A DNA stretch of 8,625 nucleotides from Alphaproteobacteria bacterium (GTDB lineage: Bacteria; Pseudomonadota; Alphaproteobacteria; Sphingomonadales; Emcibacteraceae): contig NVVY01000001.1 of NCBI GenBank assembly GCA_002749135.1, positions 123,722 to 132,346 on the forward strand. Direction: 5' to 3'. Below are positions 1-6,440 of this stretch, one piece after another. Position numbers and translations under genes: made by a program. Numbering within the stretch: position 1 is the first letter of the stretch; each line of letters begins with the position of its first letter. Below the pieces are notes generated by a model that ran no database searches, was not told where the DNA came from, and was given only the letters and a program-made list of their open reading frames with translations.

Positions 1-2081
1 GCAGTTGTCAGGTCAGCGGTGGCCTGTTCCAGCGTCCGCCGATTGTTGCTGGCCAGGACAAAACTAAGCGGTTTATTTCGCGACCGCAACTGAAAGCGCA
101 TGTCAAACTGCTTCACATCGGTCATATCCCCGATAAGATGGCGCCAGCGGCGGGAAATCTCGGCAATATCAACCGACCTTTCCTCGGCAGGAAGCAGGTC
201 AATGAATACCTGAACTTTATTGCCCTTGACGAAGGTCTGGATATTTTTTATCGGATTGGCCTCTGGCTCCCCATCCTCATTTTTAAAGTCCGCGCTGGAC
301 AAGGTTTGAGCCGCCTTTTCCACTTGCCGCATAACACTTTCCGCGCGGTTAAAGGCGATGCCGTCTGTCAGAACCACATCGGCGATAATATAGTCGCTGG
401 GGATGGTCGGAAAGAAATCCTGCCGCATCCAGCCGCCCTGCACAAAAGAAAATAAAACAAGCCAGATGGCGACAAAGGCCGACAGAGTCAAATATTTTTT
501 CTTCAGGGTTTTTGCCAGAAATGGCACATAATAATTATGAATAAATTTACTTAACTGCCCCGATACAGTCTGGCGGATTTTTCTTAAAAAGCGCGTGATA
601 AAACCTTTGGCCTCCCCCGGGGGCTTCATATGCGCCAAATGGGAGGGTAAAATAAAAAAAGCCTCAATCAGAGAAAAAGACAGCGCCAGAATAACCACGA
701 TTGGTAAGGGTTTCATCACGGCGGCGGCAATCCCGTCCAAAAACAATATAGGTGAAAAAGCAACCATGGTCGTCAGGGCGGCGAACATGACCGGCTTTGA
801 CACGTTATTGGCCCCGGATGTGGCGGCTTCAAGCCCGCGCAGGCCACGCTCCTGACCGGAATGCACGCTTTCGCCGATGATAATCGCATCATCAACCACA
901 ATTCCCAGTACCAGAATGAAGGCAAACAGCGTCAACATGTTCAGGGAAACATCCAGCATGGGTAATATCCACAAGGCCCCCATAAAAGACGTAATAATCC
1001 CCCCGCATACCCAAAAGGCGATGGCCGGGCGCAGAAAAAGCATCAGCAGGGAAAAAACTAGAATAAGTCCGCTAATCCCGCTGAACAGCAAGATATTTAC
1101 CCGCCCCTTGAAGGTATTTGATAAATCCAGCCAGGAGACAAGCGTCACCCCATCGGGCAGAAAAGACGCGCTTTTTGCAATATAATTCCGCACTTCCCTG
1201 GTCACGGCCACCACATCAGGGGCCGTAGTCAACAGAATGTCAATGAAGATGGCGGGCTTGTTGTTAAACCGCGCCAATACCTGATCCTCCTCAAAGCCGT
1301 CAACCACATGTGCCACATCCCCCAGAAGCACCCGGGTACCGTCCCGCTTTTTCAACAATGTGATATTCTCAAAATCATTGGTGTTATAGGCTTGCGATTT
1401 GGTCCGCAGGATCATATCCCCCGCAATGGCCTTGATGGTTCCGGCGGGCATATTAATGGAAGATTGCCGAACCGCTTCAACCACCGCATCAAAGGTCAGG
1501 CCATAACGCCTGAGGGCCATTTCCGAAACCTCTATACCAACCTCATAACGCCGGTCACCCTTCATTTCAGCAAAGTCCACACCGGGCAGGGCCGCAAGGT
1601 CATCCCGGACCTTCTGGGAAATTATTTTCAGGGATTTCTCATCCGTATCGGCCATAACTGCCACCTGAATGACCCGCTCACGGAATTTTATCAGCCGGAT
1701 TTTTGGTCGCTCCCCCTCTTTGGGAAAGGTATTAATGGCATCCACCTGAACCTTTATTTCATTCAGGACTTTTTGCAGGTCATAGCCTACGGACACTTCT
1801 GCGGTAATGATGCCGCGCCCCTGCGTGGAGACAGAATTAATGTTAATAATACCCTCAATCTCACGGATGGCTTCCTCAACCCGAATGGATATACGGTCTT
1901 CCACCTCTACGGGGTCAGCACCCAGATAAACCACCGAGACCTCGATAAATTTTGACGGCATGGACGGCATGATTTCCCGGTTCAGGGTCGTCATACTCAT
2001 CAGGCCACCAACAATAATGGCAATCATCATCAGATTGGCGGCAACAGGGTTATTGGCAAACCAGTTAATCAGACCCTTCAC
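1..2081 (-). CDS. RND-family efflux transporter permease (3' part beyond window)
   Basis: Inner-membrane proton-driven pump of the AcrB/HAE-1 type, which expels hydrophobic or amphipathic compounds through a periplasmic adaptor and outer-membrane channel. The visible part is 693 codons without a stop; family members are usually about 1000-1050 residues, so the C-terminal third lies off the left edge. The N-terminus (MKGLINWFANNPVAANLMMI) is the typical RND start leading into TM1. TM4 carries the proton-relay pair Asp397-Asp398 in GIVVDDAIIIGES. The periplasmic porter region lies between TM1 and TM2 (about residues 35-330), and a second periplasmic loop begins near residue 540. The GTG start is supported by a strong Shine-Dalgarno, GAGGGGGA at 2095-2088, six bases upstream. 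GTG overlaps the adaptor's TGA as GTGA, showing translational coupling. The TM10 lysine that completes the relay is outside the window. Substrate cannot be told from sequence. Confidence 0.95.
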   Translation of the reverse strand, partial: MKGLINWFANNPVAANLMMIAIIVGGLMSMTTLNREIMPSMPSKFIEVSVVYLGADPVEVEDRISIRVEEAIREIEGIININSVSTQGRGIITAEVSVGYDLQKVLNEIKVQVDAINTFPKEGERPKIRLIKFRERVIQVAVMADTDEKSLKIISQKVRDDLAALPGVDFAEMKGDRRYEVGIEVSEMALRRYGLTFDAVVEAVRQSSINMPAGTIKAIAGDMILRTKSQAYNTNDFENITLLKKRDGTRVLLGDVAHVVDGFEEDQVLARFNNKPAIFIDILLTTAPDVVAVTREVRNYIAKSASFLPDGVTLVSWLDLSNTFKGRVNILLFSGISGLILVFSLLMLFLRPAIAFWVCGGIITSFMGALWILPMLDVSLNMLTLFAFILVLGIVVDDAIIIGESVHSGQERGLRGLEAATSGANNVSKPVMFAALTTMVAFSPILFLDGIAAAVMKPLPIVVILALSFSLIEAFFILPSHLAHMKPPGEAKGFITRFLRKIRQTVSGQLSKFIHNYYVPFLAKTLKKKYLTLSAFVAIWLVLFSFVQGGWMRQDFFPTIPSDYIIADVVLTDGIAFNRAESVMRQVEKAAQTLSSADFKNEDGEPEANPIKNIQTFVKGNKVQVFIDLLPAEERSVDIAEISRRWRHLIGDMTDVKQFDMRFQLRSRNKPLSFVLASNNRRTLEQATADLTT

Positions 2082-3274
2082 GGACTGTCCCCCTCAACCA
2101 GTTGCCATTTAACTTTCGTGCCTTCAATCAGAACATCCAGCGGCACAATATTCACCCGCTGCCCGTCTTTCAGACCACGAACAACAACATGCTGCGGGGT
2201 TGAATGGATAATCTCCACTTCCAAAGAGCGCAACCTGTCATCCCGGTCAACGATAACCACTCTGTTTTGCTTGTAAAGGGCAGATTTTGGCAGGATGAAC
2301 ACATCATGCATTTCCTTGCCCGGTATTTCTGCTTCCACAAACAGGCCATTGAGCAACGGCGCGCCCCCCTTATGAACCTTATAGGGGTTTTTCACCTCCA
2401 CGATGACGCTCAGGATACGGCTGTTCAGATCAATTGTACCGGCGGTCCGGACTATATTACCTACCCAGTTCCGACGCTTGCCGCCAACAGGGGCATACAG
2501 ACGCACCGCAAGATATTTTTCCAGTGTTTGTCGGTTTTTACCGTAAATTTTCTGCAGGTCCAGCTTGCCCAGTTCCCGGTCCGTAAGCGGCAGAGATATT
2601 TCGGCCACATCCGTGGAATATAACACCGCAAGCTGACTGCCCAGTGAGACATATTGCCCGATATCAACTTTCTTTGCCTCGACCCGGCCATCAAAGGGGG
2701 CCTTGATGACCGTGCGCTCAAGGTCAAGCAACGCCCGGTCCAGATCAGCCCTTGCCGAAGCAAGTTTGGCCTCTGCGGTCGCCAATTGAGGCTTGCGCAA
2801 TACCAATGGAGAGGCCTTGCCGTCACCCAGGTCTTCCCATTCAGTCCTTGCCAATTCCCCTTCCGCTTTTTCCAGAACAAGTTTATTACGGGCATCGGCA
2901 ACAGTTGCCTGCGCCCGTGAAACCGAAAACGCATAGTTCCGGGGATCAATCAATACCAGCTTGTCGCCCTTGCGAAACAGCCCCCCCTGGGCAAAATTGG
3001 GCGATACCCAGGTAATTTTACCGGCAACTTCCGGCACCAGTTCAATCTGACGCTTTGCCTGCACAGTTCCCTGGGCATAAATTATCGGCTGAAAAGAGGT
3101 TTTTCTGGCAATAATCCCCCTGATGACAGTCACTTTTTTCACCGGCGTGATTATATCCACCTCTGGCCGGGTTTTTTTTATGACATTGCTGATTAATAGT
3201 CCCGCCACGATCACGAGAACCGGTAACATCCATTTTAGCAATTTACTAAATAAACCGTTTTTGTCTTTATCCAT
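2078..3274 (-). CDS. RND efflux periplasmic adaptor (HlyD/MFP family)
   Basis: Periplasmic membrane-fusion protein linking the adjacent RND permease to an outer-membrane channel; 398 residues with the ATG start preferred here. A single hydrophobic segment at about 15-33 anchors it to the inner membrane, and there is no lipobox cysteine. Next come the first lipoyl half-domain (about 77-111, PEVAGKITWVSP and KGDKLVLIDP), an Ala/Leu/Glu-rich alpha-hairpin (about 115-187), the second lipoyl half (about 188-215, KAPFDGRV and GQYVSLGSQL), then beta-barrel and membrane-proximal domains up to GLKDGQRVNIVPLD. An in-frame TTG at 3334 would add 20 residues. The ATG is preferred because it has a modest GGG-containing ribosome site just upstream and because the extension is hydrophobic and atypical before the charged MDKDK. 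The gene overlaps the downstream pump start by four bases. Family assignment is firm; substrate is unknown. Confidence 0.93.
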   Translation of the reverse strand: MDKDKNGLFSKLLKWMLPVLVIVAGLLISNVIKKTRPEVDIITPVKKVTVIRGIIARKTSFQPIIYAQGTVQAKRQIELVPEVAGKITWVSPNFAQGGLFRKGDKLVLIDPRNYAFSVSRAQATVADARNKLVLEKAEGELARTEWEDLGDGKASPLVLRKPQLATAEAKLASARADLDRALLDLERTVIKAPFDGRVEAKKVDIGQYVSLGSQLAVLYSTDVAEISLPLTDRELGKLDLQKIYGKNRQTLEKYLAVRLYAPVGGKRRNWVGNIVRTAGTIDLNSRILSVIVEVKNPYKVHKGGAPLLNGLFVEAEIPGKEMHDVFILPKSALYKQNRVVIVDRDDRLRSLEVEIIHSTPQHVVVRGLKDGQRVNIVPLDVLIEGTKVKWQLVEGDSP

Positions 3275-3390
3275 TTTTCCCGTCTCAAAAAAAAGACTCT
3301 CAATAAAATCAAAGAATTCTGGCACAGGGATCAAGGCAATTTAAAAAGTCTGTTATTTTCGATATGACCCTGCGCCGTAACGCTAAATAT

Positions 3391-3396
3391 ATTATA
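3391..3396 (-). promoter_or_regulatory. Candidate -10 element for the MFP-RND operon
   Basis: On the minus strand this reads TATAAT, a perfect sigma70-type -10 hexamer, and would give a leader of about 110 bases before the adaptor ATG at 3274. No good TTGACA-like hexamer sits at the expected distance, so use of this promoter might need an activator or a different -10. This is inference from motif matching in AT-rich sequence. Confidence 0.35.
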
Positions 3397-3443
3397 CGTA
3401 TTAACGACAAGAACCCTGCGTATGGTCTTCATTTTACATAACT

Positions 3444-3458
3444 GACCATTCCATGGTC
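3444..3458. repeat. Inverted repeat GACCAT-TCC-ATGGTC, possible operator
   Basis: Perfect 6-base arms around a 3-base centre, about 50-60 bases upstream of the candidate -10 of the pump operon. A further ATGGTC at 3422-3427 and a GACC at 3466-3469, which pairs with GGTC at 3455-3458, extend it into a cluster of related half-sites. It lacks a T-tract, so a terminator is unlikely. A binding site for a repressor or activator of the pump is inferred; no regulator gene is adjacent. Confidence 0.4.
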
Positions 3459-3508
3459 GTATCATGACCCTAGATGTTAGTGGTTAAAGCACTCTCTCAG
3501 ATAAGGGG

Positions 3509-4699
3509 TCAACTTCTTATGCTGGCATCCTCAATCTCTACCCGCCGGGTCAGGACGGTCATCCAGATCAGAGCGAACACCATCAAAACAACGCCGATGA
3601 AATAAGGCAACCCTTCCCACACGGCAAAAAAGCTGCCAGCGAATAATGGCCCCACGGACCGTCCGAAAGATTGCATTGATTGAACAACGCCCATGACAAG
3701 GCCGCGCTCTGTCGGTTTTGCCCGGTGCGATGCCAGCGCGCTCATGGCGGTGGTGAACAGGGTCGTCCCAACGCCCGTGCAACTTAAGCCAATTATGATG
3801 CCATATGATACCGGGGTATAAATAATCACCAACAGGCCAATAATCAGCAGAGAGAACGCCATTCTCACCATATTTTTCTCGCCGTATTTCCGGGCAAGAC
3901 GGCCAACCAGCCCGCCCTGTACGGCGGCTATCACCAACCCGACAAAGATAAATATATAGCCCATATTAAGCGGCCCCCAACCATAACGGTTCCCCACCAG
4001 CAACGGCAGGACCGGCTCCATAAAGGCCGCCGTCAGGGAAACCATGAAAATAAAGACGCAAAAACGCATCAGAATAGGGTGCAGGACCACCTTCCGCAGG
4101 GCCTCTATGCGGCTTATCTTTGGCTGGGACAACAGCTCATCCCGATGTTCCTTGCTCAGGCTTTCCTTAAAGAAAAATATGGTTGCCAGCATGGCCAAAG
4201 CCACCATCACCGCCGAAGCGATGGACGGGTAAAATATAGTTGCCGTTTCCGGCGTCGCCCCGCCCAGAAAACCCCCGATTGCCGGGCCTATGACAAAGCC
4301 AAGACCAAAGGCGGCCCCCAATACCCCCATACCCTTTGACCGTTGTTCCGGCGGTGTCAGGTCCGCAACAGCGGCATAGGCCGTGGCAATATTACCGGCC
4401 ATCACACCGGCCAGCAGGCGGGAGATCAGGATCATTTCCGGCGTGGTGGCAAAAATCATCAGGATATAAGCAAAAAAAGCACCGGACATGGAGATCAGCA
4501 ATATGGGCTTACGACCCACCCTATCGGACAACTGCCCCCAAACGGGTCCGGCAATGAATTGGCCAATAGAATACATGGCGACGACCAAGGTCGCATATCC
4601 GGGGCTCGCGCCCATATTCTGTAAAACAAACATCACCGAAGGAAGCAGAATACCAAAACCGGAAATATCCAGCAGGATAATAAAGAACAAAACTCTCAT
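3509..4699 (-). CDS. MFS transporter, DHA1/TetA-like drug:H+ antiporter
   Basis: Inner-membrane major facilitator transporter of 396 residues, close to the usual 390-410 for 12-TM DHA1 proteins, probably a proton-coupled exporter of a small organic molecule. Visible motifs: TM1 D11 in LLDISGFGILLP; motif A between TM2 and TM3 at 51-64 (GPVWGQLSDRVGRK); R94 at the start of TM4 (motif B region); the TetA-like DLTPPEQR loop at 113-120; and the antiporter motif C on TM5 (GAAFGLGFVIGPAIGG, about 128-143), typical of exporters. A TTG one codon upstream is possible, but the ATG is preferred and has AGGG eight bases before it. That ribosome site lies in one arm of a perfect inverted repeat (4708-4754). 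The gene is divergent from the oxygenase operon and upstream of the pump genes on the same strand. Substrate is unknown; coupling to the oxidised compound is inference from position. Confidence 0.92.
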   Translation of the reverse strand: MRVLFFIILLDISGFGILLPSVMFVLQNMGASPGYATLVVAMYSIGQFIAGPVWGQLSDRVGRKPILLISMSGAFFAYILMIFATTPEMILISRLLAGVMAGNIATAYAAVADLTPPEQRSKGMGVLGAAFGLGFVIGPAIGGFLGGATPETATIFYPSIASAVMVALAMLATIFFFKESLSKEHRDELLSQPKISRIEALRKVVLHPILMRFCVFIFMVSLTAAFMEPVLPLLVGNRYGWGPLNMGYIFIFVGLVIAAVQGGLVGRLARKYGEKNMVRMAFSLLIIGLLVIIYTPVSYGIIIGLSCTGVGTTLFTTAMSALASHRAKPTERGLVMGVVQSMQSFGRSVGPLFAGSFFAVWEGLPYFIGVVLMVFALIWMTVLTRRVEIEDASIRS

Positions 4700-4707
4700 C
4701 AAATGAT

Positions 4708-4754
4708 CCCTGTTATGCCCCCCTCCCGCCGTGAAGAAAATATCAATAACAGGG
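4708..4754 (-). promoter_or_regulatory. Inverted repeat that could hide the MFS ribosome binding site
   Basis: CCCTGTTAT at 4708-4716 and ATAACAGGG at 4746-4754 are perfect 9-base inverted arms separated by 29 bases. In the MFS transcript (minus strand) the arm next to the gene contains the AGGG Shine-Dalgarno, ending eight bases before the ATG at 4699. Folding would sequester the ribosome site. The loop holds a run of six G (minus strand, opposite 4717-4722). It could equally be a DNA operator, since its CTGTTAT core recurs elsewhere in the window. Confidence 0.45.
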
Positions 4755-4826
4755 CCGCCGTGGGCAGATTACAACACATACCGTACCGTGGATATGTAAA
4801 AACTATCGGTGACGCTATCCATAAAC

Positions 4827-4871
4827 CTGATTTCCGCATCTTTCAAGGGGATATAATCCCATGCGGATCAG
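4827..4871. repeat. Compound inverted repeat in the divergent control region
   Basis: Outer arms CTGAT-TT-CCGCAT (4827-4839) and ATGCGGATCAG (4861-4871) pair over 11 bases apart from a two-base TT bulge. Between them, directly abutting the right arm, is a second perfect repeat GGGAT-ATA-ATCCC (4848-4860). The AT core overlaps candidate -10 hexamers on both strands. This layout fits a regulator-binding site or a cruciform; no T-tract follows, so it is not an obvious terminator. Confidence 0.5.
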
Positions 4872-4878
4872 ATGTCAT
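4850..4878 (-). promoter_or_regulatory. Candidate promoter for the MFS gene
   Basis: On the minus strand, ATGACA (4878-4873, five of six matches to the -35 consensus) is followed after 17 bases by TATATC (4855-4850, four of six for the -10). Initiation near 4843 would give a leader of about 145 bases that includes the predicted hairpin at 4754-4708. The elements overlap the compound inverted repeat, so binding there would compete with polymerase. Motif matching only. Confidence 0.3.
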
Positions 4879-4915
4879 GTTATGACCAGTATATGGACAC
4901 ATTAGATACAGCCAT

Positions 4916-4944
4916 TTGGCACGGGTCAAAAATTGGATCAAAAT
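4916..4944 (+). promoter_or_regulatory. Candidate promoter for the Rieske-DUF1330-ALDH operon
   Basis: TTGGCA (4916-4921, five of six matches to TTGACA) is followed after 17 bases by CAAAAT (4939-4944, four of six to TATAAT). This predicts initiation near 4951 and a leader of about 60 bases. A small inverted repeat (4934-4947) covers the -10 and a perfect palindrome (4959-4973) lies just after the predicted start, both common repressor positions. An alternative TATAAT at 4852-4857 has no good -35. Confidence 0.35.
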
Positions 4945-4947
4945 CCA
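4934..4947. repeat. Inverted repeat TGGAT-CAAA-ATCCA over the candidate -10
   Basis: Five-base perfect arms around a four-base centre, overlapping the candidate -10 of the oxygenase operon. Its size is close to what chance produces in AT-rich DNA, so it is noteworthy mainly for its position 12 bases before the stronger palindrome at 4959-4973. Confidence 0.3.
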
Positions 4948-4958
4948 TAACATAGTAA

Positions 4959-4973
4959 GCTGTTATTAACAGC
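4959..4973. promoter_or_regulatory. Perfect palindrome GCTGTTA-T-TAACAGC, probable operator
   Basis: Seven-base perfect arms around a single T, 37 bases before the oxygenase ATG. The CTGTTAT half recurs at 4710-4716, inverted at 4746-4752, and at 3350-3356 in the leader of the pump operon. Position and symmetry suggest a dimeric regulator of the oxygenase operon, most simply a repressor acting just downstream of the transcription start. The regulator is not identifiable from this window. Confidence 0.55.
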
Positions 4974-4997
4974 AGACGTTAAAGTCGAATGCATTTT

Positions 4998-5004
4998 GGA
5001 AGGA
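4998..5004 (+). promoter_or_regulatory. Ribosome binding site of the oxygenase gene
   Basis: GGAAGGA lies six bases upstream of the ATG at 5011, a strong Shine-Dalgarno at good spacing. It fixes the start, and the protein then begins MFINFWYP, a typical N-terminus for this Rieske group. Confidence 0.8.
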
Positions 5005-5010
5005 AAATAA

Positions 5011-6138
5011 ATGTTTATCAATTTCTGGTATCCTGCTTGCCTTAGCGAAGAACTCACCGAACGGCCCCTGAAAGTCATGATGCTTGGCTGTAACTTTGCT
5101 CTGTTCCGGGATAAAAAGGCTGAAGCCCATTGTCTGAGTAACACCTGTATTCACCGGGGCGGCTCTCTGGCCTGTCAGGGCGATGCGACCCCCGGCAAGG
5201 TGATTGGCGATAATATCCGCTGCCCCTATCATGGATGGGAATATAACAAGGACGGCGATTGCGTCAAAATCCCGTCACGGGGTGCCAATGCGCCCATCCC
5301 GCCCAAGGCCAAGATTGACGCTTATCCGACTCAGGAAAAATACGGTATCGTTTTTGTCTTCCTTGGCGACCTGCCCGAAGAAGAACGACCTCCAATGTTG
5401 GATGCTGTGGAATTTGGTCAGGAAGGCTGGGCGGCCAATATTCAGACCTATAACCTGAAAACCAGCTATCAGCGATCCATTGAGAATGCCATTGACCCGG
5501 CCCATAATGAATTTGTCCATCCCACTCACGGTTTTTCCGGCGAACGTGATGACTATGTGGTGCCGAAACTGGACCTGATTGAAGAAGAATGGGGGGTTGG
5601 TTTTATGACCGATTATGAATCCTCCGGCTCACCCGATGAAAAATACGGCAAACTGCGGGACAAGGCAACGACAAGGGCCGGGTCCGGCACCTTTGGTCCC
5701 TCACAATTCTGGACCAAGATTCACCCCAGCGGTAAATTCTTCATGCATCAATATACCTATGACCTGCCCATAGATGAAAATAACACCCGGGTATTTCTGG
5801 TCAATATGCGCAATGCCGGTCTTGACGATGAAATGGGGGCCAGACTACGGTCAAGAAACCTGATCGTTGCCCAACAGGATATTGATGTTCTGGACGAGGT
5901 CGAACCCACACAGACTCCCTGCGACATCACCAAAGAGTTTATGATGCCGGCGGATAGCTGCATCGTGAAATACCGCGATCATATCAAGAAATATGAAAAG
6001 AATGGCTGGCGCATCGATGTTCCGAAAATGAATGCGGAACGGGCCAGCGGTAAAATAGTCCACGCCATTCCCTCCCCCCGCCGCCGTACGGAGGACAACT
6101 GGGTTCTGGATGAGACCCCGTTGCTGCCCAAAAGCTGA
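5011..6138 (+). CDS. Rieske non-heme iron oxygenase, alpha (catalytic) subunit
   Basis: Cytoplasmic oxygenase of the aromatic ring-hydroxylating / Rieske mono-oxygenase superfamily, 375 residues, the usual size for single-component-type alpha subunits. The N-terminal Rieske [2Fe-2S] domain (about 1-120) has C46-I-H48 and C71-P-Y-H74 as cluster ligands. The catalytic domain has the mononuclear iron motif E158-x3-D162-x2-H165-x4-H170, in which H165 and H170 bind iron and D162 is the expected electron bridge to the neighbouring subunit's cluster. D290 (AQQDIDVLDE) is the likely third iron ligand. Reactions in the family include dihydroxylation, monohydroxylation and O- or N-demethylation; the substrate cannot be read from sequence. 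The gap between the ligand pairs is 22 residues, about five longer than commonly seen. No beta subunit, ferredoxin or reductase is adjacent, so electrons must come from elsewhere. It is first in an operon with the next two genes; its TGA overlaps the next ATG by one base. Confidence 0.93.
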   Translation: MFINFWYPACLSEELTERPLKVMMLGCNFALFRDKKAEAHCLSNTCIHRGGSLACQGDATPGKVIGDNIRCPYHGWEYNKDGDCVKIPSRGANAPIPPKAKIDAYPTQEKYGIVFVFLGDLPEEERPPMLDAVEFGQEGWAANIQTYNLKTSYQRSIENAIDPAHNEFVHPTHGFSGERDDYVVPKLDLIEEEWGVGFMTDYESSGSPDEKYGKLRDKATTRAGSGTFGPSQFWTKIHPSGKFFMHQYTYDLPIDENNTRVFLVNMRNAGLDDEMGARLRSRNLIVAQQDIDVLDEVEPTQTPCDITKEFMMPADSCIVKYRDHIKKYEKNGWRIDVPKMNAERASGKIVHAIPSPRRRTEDNWVLDETPLLPKS

Positions 6139-6440
6139 TGCCCGCCTATATGGTGATCCTCGCCGAAATTAATGACCCGGCGGCCTTTAGATGCTATGCT
6201 CTGAAGGCCGCCAAGCTTATTACGGAATTCGGCGGAGAATATATTGTGCGCGGCATAGGCGAAAGCGAATGTCTGGAGGGCGACTGGCCTGATACGACCC
6301 GGCTGGTTATCTCCAAATGGCCGTCCATGGCCACGGCCCGGGCCTTCTGGCACAGTGAGGCCTACGCCGAGATCAAAAAATTACGGCAAGGCAATGCGAC
6401 CGTGCGCGTCCGGTTGATTGAGGGAATAGAAGACTTATGA
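6138..6440 (+). CDS. DUF1330-like small protein (dimeric alpha/beta-barrel fold)
   Basis: A 100-residue protein resembling the DUF1330 family: N-terminal MPAYMVILAEINDPAAFRCY, a central GGEYIVRG strand and a C-terminal FWHSEAYAEIKKLRQGNAT segment. These small ferredoxin-like barrels usually form dimers; related folds include EthD and antibiotic-biosynthesis monooxygenase proteins, but DUF1330 itself has no settled enzymatic role. It contains one cysteine (about residue 45) and no obvious cofactor motif. It starts inside the oxygenase stop codon (TGATG) and ends overlapping the dehydrogenase start (ATGA), so it is translationally coupled to both and likely acts in the same pathway, for example on an unstable intermediate. 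That role is inference. The start lacks a strong ribosome site, consistent with coupling. Confidence 0.82.
   Translation: MPAYMVILAEINDPAAFRCYALKAAKLITEFGGEYIVRGIGESECLEGDWPDTTRLVISKWPSMATARAFWHSEAYAEIKKLRQGNATVRVRLIEGIEDL

Larger units (their letters stand above)
3275..3508 (-). other. Intergenic region upstream of the MFP-RND operon
   Basis: A 234-base gap between the MFS stop codon and the adaptor start, AT-richer than its flanks, with no coding region that looks real. It holds a perfect TATAAT at 3396-3391 (minus strand) but no convincing -35 at 16-18 bases. Upstream of that lies a cluster of GACCAT/ATGGTC elements (3422-3469). No hairpin followed by a T-tract is visible after the MFS gene, so read-through from MFS into the adaptor is possible alongside a private promoter. 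Confidence 0.5.

Noticed and set aside
1308..1955. 215-codon plus-strand open frame opposite the RND gene
   Set aside because: It is antisense to a clear RND permease, has no family resemblance or ribosome site, and similar shadow frames occur all along that gene.
3275..3334. TTG-initiated 20-residue extension of the adaptor protein
   Set aside because: The internal ATG at 3274 gives a typical adaptor N-terminus with a charged start before the membrane anchor, and the extension has no supporting ribosome site.
3444..3458. Terminator after the MFS gene
   Set aside because: The stem is only six bases with a three-base loop and is not followed by a T-tract in the MFS direction, so an operator is more plausible.
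3364..3471. ATGACCCT repeated exactly 100 bases apart (3364-3371 and 3464-3471)
   Set aside because: An eight-base direct repeat in this much sequence is close to chance, and nothing ties the copies to a promoter geometry.
4703..4885. 60-codon plus-strand open frame in the divergent region
   Set aside because: It has no ribosome binding site or recognisable motif, and it crosses the inverted repeats and promoter candidates. Non-coding DNA explains it better.
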